A DNA stretch of 64,000 nucleotides from Arthrobacter glacialis (GCF_002909445.1 NZ_PPXC01000010.1:83235-147234); one strand, 5' to 3'; counted from the first letter of the stretch, positions 43,782 to 52,417 are shown. The notes: generated from the letters alone by a model not told the origin. Made by a program: numbers and translations.

Positions 43782-44771
43782 TTAGTCAACCATCCGCCGC
43801 TGCGCGTTCAGCATGGCAGCCTTGATGCGCCGGCGCAGAAGTTCGGGGTTCGCCAGATCCGCCCAGACCACCCGGATGAAGCTCCACCCCGCCTCCATCA
43901 GTTCGCGTTCACGCAGCCGTTCCTCATAAATGGCCTCATCCGTGGGTTTGAAGTCGAAGTACTTGGTTTTGCCGTCAAACTCCAAGGCCAATTTGATGTC
44001 TCGCCATGCCCCGTCCACCCGGTAGGCGTTTCCCCGGACAATCAACCGCACTTGGTACTCCGGCGCGGGGATGTCCATACCTGCGATGAACAATCGTGTC
44101 CGGGTTTCCCCTGCTGACTCTGAGCCGCTATCCAGTGCGTCAATGACCTTGCGCGCCGCGGCCACGCCGCGGTGGCCGGCAAGTGTGTCCAGCAGCGCGA
44201 GCATTGCTTCGATCTTGGCTCCCTGGTGCAATCCGCTGTCACCAATGATGACTGCTGTGACAAAAGGCGATGTCCGGGCACAGTCAACAATGGTTTGCTC
44301 CAGCGACGTGAGCCTCACGATCCCCATGTGACGGCGCCGAATCCGCATCAGCTGTTCCGGGGACACCGTACGCCGGTGCACTGTGACGCCCCGAACCTTA
44401 CTGGTGGACGATAGGGAAGAAGGTGAACTCACGTGAATCTCGCGGCCTGCATTCCACACCCGCAACCCCAGCAAACGGGCGGCGCTGAGATGGCTGTAGC
44501 AGGCGTTTCCGTGAGTGGCCAGGGCATGGGCGCGAAGTCTGAGCATGTCCTGCTCCCACGGCGTCTTCTGCTGCCACTCCACCAGTCGGATGTAGACACC
44601 GTGCCTGATGCGAAACAGCAGGCCGCTCGCCCTTGCTGCGTTCAACACCCGCGGGCCAAGCCCGGCCGCAGTCAGTTGGTCCGTCGCGGCAATGGTCTTC
44701 CCTGCGGGCCAGTCCCGGGTGATTCTGCTGGCCAGATCGCGCGTTTCCATGAATCCAGCATCGCCCTGCAT
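43782..44771 (-). CDS. AbiEi-like N-terminal plus DUF559/Vsr-like nuclease-fold protein
   Basis: A protein of about 320 residues. The N-terminal part (residues 20-110) resembles the AbiEi antitoxin winged-helix region, with LNAARASGLLFRIRHGVYIR; the C-terminus has RLIVRGNAYRVDGAWRDIKL, EFDGKTKY and GWSFIRVVWADL, the pattern of DUF559/Vsr-like endonuclease-fold proteins common in actinobacteria. No AbiEii-type nucleotidyltransferase lies beside it, so a classic type IV toxin-antitoxin pair is not supported. The start could be 44771 or 44750; both have weak ribosome binding sites. Confidence 0.65.
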   Translation of the reverse strand: MQGDAGFMETRDLASRITRDWPAGKTIAATDQLTAAGLGPRVLNAARASGLLFRIRHGVYIRLVEWQQKTPWEQDMLRLRAHALATHGNACYSHLSAARLLGLRVWNAGREIHVSSPSSLSSTSKVRGVTVHRRTVSPEQLMRIRRRHMGIVRLTSLEQTIVDCARTSPFVTAVIIGDSGLHQGAKIEAMLALLDTLAGHRGVAAARKVIDALDSGSESAGETRTRLFIAGMDIPAPEYQVRLIVRGNAYRVDGAWRDIKLALEFDGKTKYFDFKPTDEAIYEERLRERELMEAGWSFIRVVWADLANPELLRRRIKAAMLNAQRRMVD

Positions 44772-44885
44772 TCAACCCAATTCAACGGGGGCGTGGCGCT
44801 CCTGTGGATAACCTCGACCATGCAAACGGCGACCGCGACCCCTCACTTTCCTCGAGGGACCGCCGTCGAACGTAAAGGTTGGTGG

Positions 44886-46280
44886 CTAGACGAACTGCCA
44901 AATCAAGGCAGCCATGCCGAAGCCCACAATGGACAGCACAGTTTCCAGCACAGTCCAGGTCTTCAAGGTGTCCTTGACGGACATGTTGAAGTATTTGGAG
45001 ATGATCCAGAAGCCGCCGTCGTTGACGTGGCTGGCAATGACGGAACCGGAGGCAATGGCCATGACAATCAGGGCCAGCTGCGGTTGCGAATACCCGGCGG
45101 CGAGAACACTGGGGGCCAGGATACCGCCGGTGGTCACAATGGCCACTGTCGCCGAGCCTTGGGCAATGCGCATTCCGGCGGAGATGACGAACGCGGAGAG
45201 CAGCAGCGGCAAGCCAGCCGTGGACAGCGAGTCGGCGACGGCCTTGCCCACACCGGTTGCACCAAGGACGGCACCGAAGAAGGCGCCGGCACCCACCACC
45301 AGCAGGATCATGCCGACAGGTCGCAGCGACGTTGATGTCAGCTCGGCCAGTTCGTCCCGGCTCATGCCGCGGCGCGTGCCAAGCAGCCACATGGCCAGCA
45401 GCACGGCCACTGTCAGGGCGATGGCCGGGTTACCCAGGAATTGCAAGGTGGTACGCAGGCCGCCGTCGGGCAGCGCAATGTTTCCAAAGGTGCCGCCCAG
45501 GATCAGGATCATCGGGGTGCCGATGGCCAGCAGCACGGTGCCCAGGCCGGGATCGCCGAGGGCCTTGGCCTCATCCGATTCCTCAATAACACTGTCCTCA
45601 GGCACGTTCACCATGACGCGCTTGCCAATCCAGGTCCCCCAGAGAATGCCGGAGGCAAACCAGGCCGGGATGCCGCAGGCCAGGCCCATGATGATGATCC
45701 AGCCCAGTTCCACGTGGAAAAGTCCGGCAGCGGCCACGGGTCCGGGGTGCGGGGGCAGGAATGCGTGGGTGACTGACAAGCCGGCCAGCAGCGGCAAGGC
45801 GTACAGGGCCAGCGACTTCCCGCCCTTGATGGCGGCCACGTAAACCAGCGGCGCCAACACGAAAATGCCAATGTCGAAGAACACAGGAATACCCAGCACA
45901 AAGCCTGTGATACCCATGGCCAGGGGCGTGCCCTTTTCGCCAAAGATCTTGACGAGCCGGCCCAGCAGCACCTCGGCGCCGCCCGAGCGTTCCAGGATGG
46001 CGCCCAGCACAGTGCCCAGGCCGATGATGACGGTGATGTGGCCAAGGATCCCGGCGAAGCCCTTTTCAATGATGGCGTCGCTGCTCTTGGTGGCCGAACC
46101 GACCAGGTCCTGCACGGACACACCGCCGGCCAGTGCCACCAGGACACCCACCACCAGAAGGGCAATAAAGGGTTCCAGCTTGACCTTGATGATCAAGACC
46201 AGCAGGACGGCAATGCCCACGCCAGCCAGGAGCAGGAGCCCCGCCGTGTCGTGGTGCAGCCAATTAACAAACTCTGTCAT
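44886..46280 (-). CDS. GntP-family gluconate/sugar-acid permease
   Basis: A 464-residue inner-membrane symporter with about twelve to fourteen segments. GntP-type sequences are HITVIIGLGTVLGAILERSG near residue 82, GIPVFFDIGIFVLAP near 127 and THAFLPPHPGPVAAA near 168. GntP proteins carry gluconate, fructuronate, D-serine and other hydroxy-acids. The open frame extends to 46442, but the ATG at 46280 begins the family sequence. The aldolase gene ends 25 bp upstream, which ties it to a sugar-acid pathway; the context suggests N-acetyl-D-glucosaminate or a related aldonate. Confidence 0.88.
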   Translation of the reverse strand: MTEFVNWLHHDTAGLLLLAGVGIAVLLVLIIKVKLEPFIALLVVGVLVALAGGVSVQDLVGSATKSSDAIIEKGFAGILGHITVIIGLGTVLGAILERSGGAEVLLGRLVKIFGEKGTPLAMGITGFVLGIPVFFDIGIFVLAPLVYVAAIKGGKSLALYALPLLAGLSVTHAFLPPHPGPVAAAGLFHVELGWIIIMGLACGIPAWFASGILWGTWIGKRVMVNVPEDSVIEESDEAKALGDPGLGTVLLAIGTPMILILGGTFGNIALPDGGLRTTLQFLGNPAIALTVAVLLAMWLLGTRRGMSRDELAELTSTSLRPVGMILLVVGAGAFFGAVLGATGVGKAVADSLSTAGLPLLLSAFVISAGMRIAQGSATVAIVTTGGILAPSVLAAGYSQPQLALIVMAIASGSVIASHVNDGGFWIISKYFNMSVKDTLKTWTVLETVLSIVGFGMAALIWQFV

Positions 46281-46305
46281 GGGAGGAACTTTCGAAAGAA
46301 GATGA

Positions 46306-46941
46306 TTAGCGAAGAATGCTGGTGAATGCGGCAGCGCGTGCTGTGATGTCTGCCCAGGTTCCGGCAGCCACGACGGCGGGCGGCACCACTGCCGTGCCGC
46401 AACAGACGGCGAGTGCGCCGGCGGCGAGGAAGTCTTGTGCATTGGCCGCGTTGATTCCGCCAGAAGGCAGCAGCTTGACGCCCGGGTAGGGGCCCTGCAG
46501 GTCCTTCAGGTAGGCCGGGCCCATGGCGCTGGCCGGGAAGATCTTTACGACGGCGGAGCCCAGGTCAAGCGCCATGGCCACCTCCGTGGGGGTCAGGGCG
46601 CCCAGGGCGAAGGGGATGCCGGCGTCCGCGGCAACCTTGGCCACCTCGGGGCGGATGCCCGGTGTCACCAGGAACTGGGCGCCGGAATCGATGGCTGCCT
46701 TGGCCTGCTCGGCGGTGAGGACGGTGCCCACACCCACCACGGCACCGTGTTCGGCGGCGGTTTCGGCGGCACGGGCAACGTGCTTGAGCAAGTTGGGGGT
46801 GGTGTAGGTCAGCTCGACCCCGGTGATGCCGCCTGCCACGAGGGCGCGGCATAGTTCTGCGGCGTCGGCAATGTCCGGGGCGCGCACTACTGCGATGGTG
46901 CGGTCTGCTTCGAGCCGGGCAATAAATTCTAGATTGTTCAT
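46306..46941 (-). CDS. eda: 2-dehydro-3-deoxy-phosphogluconate (KDPG) aldolase
   Basis: Class I aldolase splitting KDPG into pyruvate and glyceraldehyde 3-phosphate (also able to act on 4-hydroxy-2-oxoglutarate in some homologues). The 211 residues include GVELTYTTPN, FLVTPGIRPEVAK and the Schiff-base Lys in VKIFPASAMGPAYLKDLQGP, then KLLPSGGIN. The start overlaps the stop of the D-aminoacylase gene by four bases, so it belongs to the amino-sugar-acid operon. Confidence 0.93.
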   Translation of the reverse strand: MNNLEFIARLEADRTIAVVRAPDIADAAELCRALVAGGITGVELTYTTPNLLKHVARAAETAAEHGAVVGVGTVLTAEQAKAAIDSGAQFLVTPGIRPEVAKVAADAGIPFALGALTPTEVAMALDLGSAVVKIFPASAMGPAYLKDLQGPYPGVKLLPSGGINAANAQDFLAAGALAVCCGTAVVPPAVVAAGTWADITARAAAFTSILR

Positions 46942-48569
46942 GGTGTGGTTCGTGTTCCTTCCTGGGTGCGGCGCAGGGCCCGGCCGGCGCGTGCACCGGT
47001 GGGTTTGCCTGCCGCGATGGCGGCAACGCCGTTGACAAAGACGTAGTGGATGCCGGCTGCGGCCTGGCGCGGCTCGGCAAAGGTGGCTGTGGCGTTGACG
47101 GTTTCCGGGTCAAAGAGCACAAGGTCCGCGGCGTAGCCGGCCCGGACCAGGCCGCGGTCCACGAGCTTGAGACGTGCGGCGGGGCGGCCGGTGAGGTGGT
47201 TGACTGTTTCCTCAAGGGTCAGCAGTCCCAGTTCGCGGCTGTAGTGGCCCAGGTAGCGCGGGAACGTGCCCCAGGCCCGCGGATGCGGTTTGCCGCCAAC
47301 AAGGATGCCGTCGGAACCACCGGTGTGGGTTTTGTGCACCATGATGGCCTGCACGTTTTCCTCGTGGCCCACGTGCTGCAGGATGCCCGTGGCCATCTCG
47401 TCGCGCAGCAGGATGTCAACGAAAACGTCAAAGGGGTCCTGTCCGGTTTCCTCGGCAATCCGGGCCACGGTCTTGCCCACATAGCCATCCAGGTCAGGGT
47501 TCCTGACCCCCGAAATTTCCAGCGTCTCCCACTCAGCCACCACGCCGTGGCAGCCATCGGAACCGTAGATCTCCACGTTTTCACGAATGCGCATCAAGGT
47601 GTCCGGGTCGCGGAGCCGTTCCATGGTGGGCATGCTGCCGCCGGCCGAGGCCCAGCTGGGCAGGATCGCCGACAAGGTGGTGGCACCTGGCAGGTACGGG
47701 TACGTGTCCAAGGTGATGTCCACGCCGTCGTCCAGGGCACGGTCAATGAGCCCCAGCAGTTCCGGAGCACGGCCCTTGTTCGGGGCAAAGTTCATGGTGG
47801 CATGGGAGAGGTGCAGGGCGCAGCCGGTTTCGCGGCTCAATTCAATCATTTCGTCGTACGCCTCGAGGGCGCCCTTCCCGTAGGAACGGTGGTGCGGGGC
47901 GTAGAAACCGCCAAACTCGGCCACAGTGGAGCACAGCTGCGCCAACTCCTCGGTGGTGGCGTACATGCCCGGGGTGTAGGTCAGCCCGGAGGACATGCCC
48001 ACGGCGCCTTCCTCCATGCCTTGGCGGATAACGGCCTGCTGCGCAGCGATCTCCTCGGCACTGGCGTCGCCCTCGCCGAAGCCACGCACCATGGCGCGGA
48101 CAGTGCCCTGGGGAATCAGGTAGGCCGCATTGGTGGCAATGCCCTCGTCAAGGCGGTCCAGGTACTCCCCCACGGTGCGCCAATTGAAGTCGAAGTCCTC
48201 GGGGTTGTCATTCCAGCCGGCAATCTTTTGCCGCACGCCCTCAAGCGTGAGGTCATCGATCGGCGCGTAGGAGAGCCCGTCCTGTCCCAGCAGTTCGGTG
48301 GTGACACCTTGGCTGAGTTTGGCGTAGTGCTCCGGGTTCAGGAACAACTGCAGGTCTGAGTGGGCGTGCATGTCGATGAACCCCGGGCTCAGCACCAGCC
48401 CGCTGGCGTCAATGGCGCCGTCGTCCAACGGAATCGTGCCGGGGGCGGTGATGCTGTGGATGGCGCCGTTTTCAAGGACGACGTCGGCGGCGAACCTGGG
48501 CGTGCCGCTGCCGTCCACGACGGTTGCGTTGGTGATGACTGTGCGCACGGCAGCGTTTGGGGTCGCCAT
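46938..48569 (-). CDS. N-acyl-D-amino-acid deacylase (D-aminoacylase family)
   Basis: A metal-dependent amidohydrolase of 543 residues. The HxH metal site is in SPGFIDMHAHSDLQLF near residue 65; further signatures are YAPHHRSYGKGALEAYDEMI, ALHLSHATMNF, TLDTYPYLPGATTLSAILPS and, at the end, RAGYAADLVLFDPETV. The family removes acyl groups from D-amino acids; here KDPG aldolase and a KDG-type kinase suggest N-acetyl-D-glucosaminate as the physiological substrate, since that is formally an N-acetyl-amino acid. It ends overlapping eda and lies 3 bp after the deaminase. Confidence 0.88.
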   Translation of the reverse strand: MATPNAAVRTVITNATVVDGSGTPRFAADVVLENGAIHSITAPGTIPLDDGAIDASGLVLSPGFIDMHAHSDLQLFLNPEHYAKLSQGVTTELLGQDGLSYAPIDDLTLEGVRQKIAGWNDNPEDFDFNWRTVGEYLDRLDEGIATNAAYLIPQGTVRAMVRGFGEGDASAEEIAAQQAVIRQGMEEGAVGMSSGLTYTPGMYATTEELAQLCSTVAEFGGFYAPHHRSYGKGALEAYDEMIELSRETGCALHLSHATMNFAPNKGRAPELLGLIDRALDDGVDITLDTYPYLPGATTLSAILPSWASAGGSMPTMERLRDPDTLMRIRENVEIYGSDGCHGVVAEWETLEISGVRNPDLDGYVGKTVARIAEETGQDPFDVFVDILLRDEMATGILQHVGHEENVQAIMVHKTHTGGSDGILVGGKPHPRAWGTFPRYLGHYSRELGLLTLEETVNHLTGRPAARLKLVDRGLVRAGYAADLVLFDPETVNATATFAEPRQAAAGIHYVFVNGVAAIAAGKPTGARAGRALRRTQEGTRTTP

Positions 48570-48572
48570 GGA

Positions 48573-49931
48573 TTAGAAGAACGTGTGGATGAGATCCACA
48601 ACGCGGTTGTCGCTGTCGGCATCGGCCAGGACGGGGATGAGCGTCCACTTGTCAAAGGCTGTGCAGGGGTGGGAAAGACCCAAACGGACCACATCGCCGA
48701 TGTTCACGGTGGTGGTTTCAGGATCAAAACGCAGGAAGCAATGCTGGTCATTGACGGCGCTGATGCTGGCGCCGGCCAGCTCTGCCATCTCACCACCCAG
48801 AGACGTCCCGAGCAGTTGCGGTTCAGGCAGGCCCTCATCGACGGGCATGTCCCGCTTACCGGCGTCGAGGATGGCCAGGCCCGGTTCGGGTGCGGAGACC
48901 ACACGGGCCCAGGCATGCATGGCTGAGGCGAAGGGCGCCTGCCCGGCTTCCGCACGTGCACCACGGGCGAAGGGGGAAATGCCGCGGTAGAAGCCGTCGT
49001 CGTGCACCATGTAGGCGCCGCTGCGGATGATCACGTCAATGCGGGGGCCGCCGTTTGCGCCGTCGCTCGAGCAGCCGCCGAGCACGTCCACGACCTCGTC
49101 AAAGTAGGCGCTGCCACCGGCTGTGACGATGATGTCGGCATCGTGGGCGTAGAGTCCTTCGCCCAGCAGGGCCTCGTGGAGGTCCTTGACGCCCGAAAGG
49201 TAGCCACGGACAGCGGTGAGGGCATCGGCGTCGGCCGTGTGAGCCAGGGAGCCTTCGTAGCCGCCCACGCCAACCAGGCGCAAATGCTTAGCGGCGTTGA
49301 CGGCCCGGGCAAGTTCAAGGGCCTGCGCAACAGTCCGGATGCCGGTGCGTCCGCCGTTTCCGCCCAATTCCACGATCACGTCAATGACCGAGCCGGGAAT
49401 TGCCGAGAGCACGTGCTCCTGCAGGGCCACTGTTTGCAGGGAGTCAACCCAGGACACCACGGAGAAGGCTGGGCCTTGGGTGGCCGCCAGCCAGGTGATG
49501 GCAGCGGGGTCGGTCAGGCTGTTGGCAACCATGACGCGCTGAAGCCCAAAGGCGTGGCCCACCCGCAGCTGGGAGGCGTTGGCCAAGGTGATGCCCCAGG
49601 CGCCATGGTCAAGCTGCTCGCGCCACATTTGCGGTGCCATGGTGGTCTTGCCGTGAGGTGCCAGCAGCACGCCCTTGCCAGCGCACCAATCTGCCATGTG
49701 CTCAACGTTGGCACCCAAGGCGGCAGCGTCAAGGGTCAGCAGGGGTGTTGGCAGCTCAGCCAGGGTGACGCCGGAGGCCACAAACGCGCCGGCACTCTGG
49801 CCGTGGGACGATGCCGGAACAGCCTTGTACTTCCAGCTCAATTCAATCGCATCCAGCGCATCCACCATGGCGGAATTGATGGCGGATCCAGTTTTGACCG
49901 CGTTGTTCACCGATGCTTGCGTGCTGCCCAT
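48573..49931 (-). CDS. PLP-dependent amino acid deaminase, D-serine dehydratase (fold III) family
   Basis: A 452-residue enzyme of the alanine racemase/D-threonine aldolase/D-serine dehydratase type. The PLP lysine is in LLAPHGKTTMAPQMWREQL near residue 97, with LPTPLLTLDAAALGANVEHM before it and a C-terminal metal-site region with HCFLRFD and GDVVRLGLSHPCTAFDKW. It likely eliminates ammonia from a D-beta-hydroxy amino acid. D-Glucosaminate fits this description, and a fold III D-glucosaminate dehydratase is known in Pseudomonas (from memory). GGAAGCAACA precedes the ATG. It leads the minus-strand operon; the palindrome at 49976 lies in its promoter region. Confidence 0.86.
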   Translation of the reverse strand: MGSTQASVNNAVKTGSAINSAMVDALDAIELSWKYKAVPASSHGQSAGAFVASGVTLAELPTPLLTLDAAALGANVEHMADWCAGKGVLLAPHGKTTMAPQMWREQLDHGAWGITLANASQLRVGHAFGLQRVMVANSLTDPAAITWLAATQGPAFSVVSWVDSLQTVALQEHVLSAIPGSVIDVIVELGGNGGRTGIRTVAQALELARAVNAAKHLRLVGVGGYEGSLAHTADADALTAVRGYLSGVKDLHEALLGEGLYAHDADIIVTAGGSAYFDEVVDVLGGCSSDGANGGPRIDVIIRSGAYMVHDDGFYRGISPFARGARAEAGQAPFASAMHAWARVVSAPEPGLAILDAGKRDMPVDEGLPEPQLLGTSLGGEMAELAGASISAVNDQHCFLRFDPETTTVNIGDVVRLGLSHPCTAFDKWTLIPVLADADSDNRVVDLIHTFF

Positions 49932-49975
49932 TGTTGCTTCCCTTCACGGGCCAGACATCCGGCCCCGTTGCGTAT

Positions 49976-49995
49976 TTTGCAACGCTAGTTGCAAA
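49976..49995. promoter_or_regulatory. perfect 20-bp palindrome, likely IclR operator of the sugar-acid cluster
   Basis: TTTGCAAC-GCTA-GTTGCAAA lies between the divergent deaminase and kinase genes, 45 bp from the deaminase start. The AT-rich TTGCAAC arms fit IclR-type sites, and an IclR gene is encoded in the plus-strand arm. Nothing else in the intergenic region is as symmetrical. Confidence 0.65.
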
Positions 49996-50149
49996 CTCAC
50001 CAAGAGCATGTCTAACATGGTCTGGATTCGTCCGTCAAGGCGGGAATGAGATGCCAAGCACAGCCAAGGCTGTTGGAAACTCCCTCCGTCCCCTTGATTT
50101 ACCAGTGAAATTAGTCGCCCAACCGTGTGAGAGGAAGTGCAGAGAGTCC

Positions 50150-51169
50150 ATGCTTTCAGTTGTTTGCATCGGAGAGACGATGGCCATGCTCACCCCCACA
50201 CACCAAGTGCCGCTAGCTGAGGCCACGGAACTGTTTTATGGCGTGGGCGGAGCAGAATCCAATGTGGCCATGGGCCTGGCCGCCATGGGTGTTGCTGCCC
50301 ATTGGGTGGGCCGTGTTGGCGACGACGGTTTTGGCACCCGCATCCTCAACGACCTGTCATCCCATGATGTGGGCGTCAGCGGCGTGGAACGTGATGACAC
50401 CCGCGCCACGGGCCTTTACGTGAAGATTCCGGCGTCCGCGCAGTCGGACTCCGAGGAAAGCTCCGTGCTGTACTACCGCCACGGCTCTGCAGCCTCGGCC
50501 ATGAGCCCTGCCATGCTGGACAACCCCGCCGTGGCAACCCTGCTGGATCAGGCCGCCCTGATCCACCTCAGCGGCATCACGGCAGCGCTCTCCCCCGACT
50601 GCCGGGCCCTGCTGGCAGGCATTCTGGCCCTTCCCCGCAACGGCCGGCTGGTCTCCTTTGACGTGAACTGGCGCGGGGCACTGTGGGCCCAGGAGGACGA
50701 AAGCATCCTGCGCACCCTGGCCAACCAGTCCGACGTCGTGCTGGTGGGCGCCGATGAAGGCATTGCGGCCTTCGGCACCAATGACGAAGCGGAACTGCGG
50801 GCCATGCTGCCGGACCCGGCGGTCATTGTCCTCAAGAACGCGCACACCTCGGCGATTGCCCTGATGCGCGACGGCGGCCGGGTGGAAGTGCCGTCCCTGA
50901 GCGTCTCGGTGCTGGAGCCTGTGGGTGCCGGCGACGCCTTCGCTGCCGGCTACCTCAGCGGCATGCTCTTTGGCCTTGACCAGCGCTCATCCCTGCGCCG
51001 CGGCCACTTGAGCGCCGCAGCCACCCTGACTGTCCCCGGGGACCGCGGCCCGCTGCCCAGCACCGAGGTGCTGGAAAAGATCCTGGCCTGCTCCGAGGCT
51101 GACTGGGCCGCCACGCATGTGGCGCCCGGCCGGATCGACTCCCCCGTACTGACAGGAGCCCTGCCATGA
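50150..51169 (+). CDS. PfkB-family sugar kinase, probable 2-keto-3-deoxygluconate kinase
   Basis: A 339-residue ribokinase-fold kinase. The N-terminal GVGGAESNVAMGLAAMG is the substrate-binding GG motif, and the catalytic signature is PVGAGDAFAAGYLSGMLFG near residue 255, with the anion-hole and Asp base. KdgK-type enzymes share VCIGETMAMLTP at the start. The upstream open frame to 49913 is not family-like, so the ATG at 50150 is used. In this cluster it would make KDPG from KDG for the aldolase on the other arm. It overlaps the IclR gene by four bases. Confidence 0.87.
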   Translation: MLSVVCIGETMAMLTPTHQVPLAEATELFYGVGGAESNVAMGLAAMGVAAHWVGRVGDDGFGTRILNDLSSHDVGVSGVERDDTRATGLYVKIPASAQSDSEESSVLYYRHGSAASAMSPAMLDNPAVATLLDQAALIHLSGITAALSPDCRALLAGILALPRNGRLVSFDVNWRGALWAQEDESILRTLANQSDVVLVGADEGIAAFGTNDEAELRAMLPDPAVIVLKNAHTSAIALMRDGGRVEVPSLSVSVLEPVGAGDAFAAGYLSGMLFGLDQRSSLRRGHLSAAATLTVPGDRGPLPSTEVLEKILACSEADWAATHVAPGRIDSPVLTGALP

Positions 51170-51927
51170 GCCAAAGCCTGGTCCGCGCCCTAGATCTGAT
51201 GGCGCAGCTGGCGAAGCAGCCCGCCACGCTCGATGAGCTGGCCTCCACCTCCAACGTCCACAAGACCACCGTGATGCGCCTTTTGCACTCACTGGAGGCC
51301 GAACATTTTCTGGTGCGCAACAACGCCGGGCAGTTCCAGTTGGGGCGCAAACTCTTTGAACTGTCCTCTCTGGCGCTGGAACAACGGGATCTGCGGCAGG
51401 TGGCCCGCCCACATCTAGCCAGGCTGAACGACCAAACAGGTCACACCGTGCACTTGGCTGAGCTGGAGGGCGCCGAGGTGGTGTACATCGACAAATTCGA
51501 GTCGCACCACCCGGTCCGGATGTACTCCAGGATCGGCCTCACCGCGGCGCTACATTCTGCGGCCGTGGCAAAGGTCATCCTCGCTGACATGCCGCGCTCG
51601 CGCCAGGAACAAATTGCTGCCGGGCTGGACTACGTCAAAATGACGGAGAACACCCTCACCACCCCTGAAGCATTGCTGGCTGAGCTGGCCACTGTGCGCG
51701 ACCAGGGGTGGGCGCAGGACAAATCGGAGCATGAAGCGATTGTGCACTGCGTGGCAGCACCCATCAGGGACGCATCGGGACGTGTGGTGGGGGCGGCATC
51801 ATTCTCGGTCCCGGTCGTGCTGCTGAACTATGAAGACTTGCTGAAATTACTGCCAATACTAATAAACGGGACCGAGGCCATCTCGAAGGATTTGGGCTGG
51901 GTCTCCAATGAAAGGAACACTCGATGA
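51166..51927 (+). CDS. IclR family regulator of the amino-sugar-acid cluster
   Basis: A 253-residue protein: winged helix LDELASTSNVHKTTVMRLLH and an effector domain with VHLAELEGAEVVYIDKFES and LHSAAVAKVILADM. Coupled to the kinase before (four-base overlap) and to RidA after it. It likely binds the TTTGCAAC palindrome and responds to a sugar-acid intermediate such as KDG or KDPG. Confidence 0.9.
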   Translation: MSQSLVRALDLMAQLAKQPATLDELASTSNVHKTTVMRLLHSLEAEHFLVRNNAGQFQLGRKLFELSSLALEQRDLRQVARPHLARLNDQTGHTVHLAELEGAEVVYIDKFESHHPVRMYSRIGLTAALHSAAVAKVILADMPRSRQEQIAAGLDYVKMTENTLTTPEALLAELATVRDQGWAQDKSEHEAIVHCVAAPIRDASGRVVGAASFSVPVVLLNYEDLLKLLPILINGTEAISKDLGWVSNERNTR

Positions 51928-52328
51928 GTGAAAAAACTATCGTCTTGACCGAAAACGCTCCGGCCCCGGCGCATGTCTTCTCCCAGGGAGTCAAGAAGGG
52001 CGGCCTGTTCCAGGTCTCCGGCCAGGGCCCCATGGACCCCACCGTCAATGAGTACATTGGCGCCGGCGACGTCCGCGTCCAGACCCGCCGCACGCTCGAG
52101 AACGTCAAGGCCATCCTGGAAGCCGGCGGCTCCAGCGTTGAAGACGTCATCATGTTCCGCGTCTACCTGACCACGCGCGACGACTTCCCCGCCATGAACG
52201 AGGTTTACGGCGACTTCATCAAGGAGAACGTGCCCAGCGGCGCACTCCCCTCCCGCACCACCGTCTTCGTTGACCTGCCGCACGAAGTCATGCTCGTGGA
52301 GATCGACGCCCTGGCCGTCACCGCCTAA
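51924..52328 (+). CDS. RidA family enamine/imine deaminase
   Basis: A 134-residue trimeric RidA (YjgF) protein that hydrolyses reactive 2-aminoacrylate-like enamines and imines from PLP dehydratases. The family signatures are FSQGVKKGGLFQVSGQGPMD near residue 20, RRTLENVKAILEAGGSS near 57 and the conserved Arg in SGALPSRTTVFVDLPH near 108. Because the deaminase on the opposite arm is a PLP enzyme of the elimination type, RidA here probably speeds release of ammonia from its imine product. Overlaps the IclR gene by four bases; a palindromic repeat follows. Confidence 0.9.
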   Translation: MSEKTIVLTENAPAPAHVFSQGVKKGGLFQVSGQGPMDPTVNEYIGAGDVRVQTRRTLENVKAILEAGGSSVEDVIMFRVYLTTRDDFPAMNEVYGDFIKENVPSGALPSRTTVFVDLPHEVMLVEIDALAVTA

Positions 52329-52341
52329 TCCCCTTTTTTAC

Positions 52342-52411
52342 AACTGACCCGCAGAAAACGCCGAAAAATCGATGAAAATCGTGTTTTTTCGTCGTTTACT
52401 GCGGGTCAGTT
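52342..52411. repeat. palindromic element with CTGACCCGCAG ends, copy 1
   Basis: AACTGACCCGCAG and its complement close an imperfect 70-bp hairpin with AT-rich inner arms. It sits between the convergent RidA and rhodanese genes, and shares its ends with copies at 52853 and 63844. Confidence 0.85.
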
Positions 52412-52417
52412 TGCATT

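Noticed and set aside
43782-44771. Complete AbiE toxin-antitoxin system
   Set aside because: No nucleotidyltransferase (AbiEii-type) gene lies on either side; the neighbours are an IclR gene and a permease.
47046-48359. A 437-codon open frame on the plus strand
   Set aside because: It is antisense to the D-aminoacylase gene, whose translation matches its family throughout; the plus-strand product has no recognisable domain and arises from GC-rich codon bias.
46938-49931. A plain D-amino-acid utilisation operon
   Set aside because: Not excluded, but ranked lower because KDPG aldolase, a KDG-type kinase and a GntP permease in the same overlapping gene set would have no role in it.
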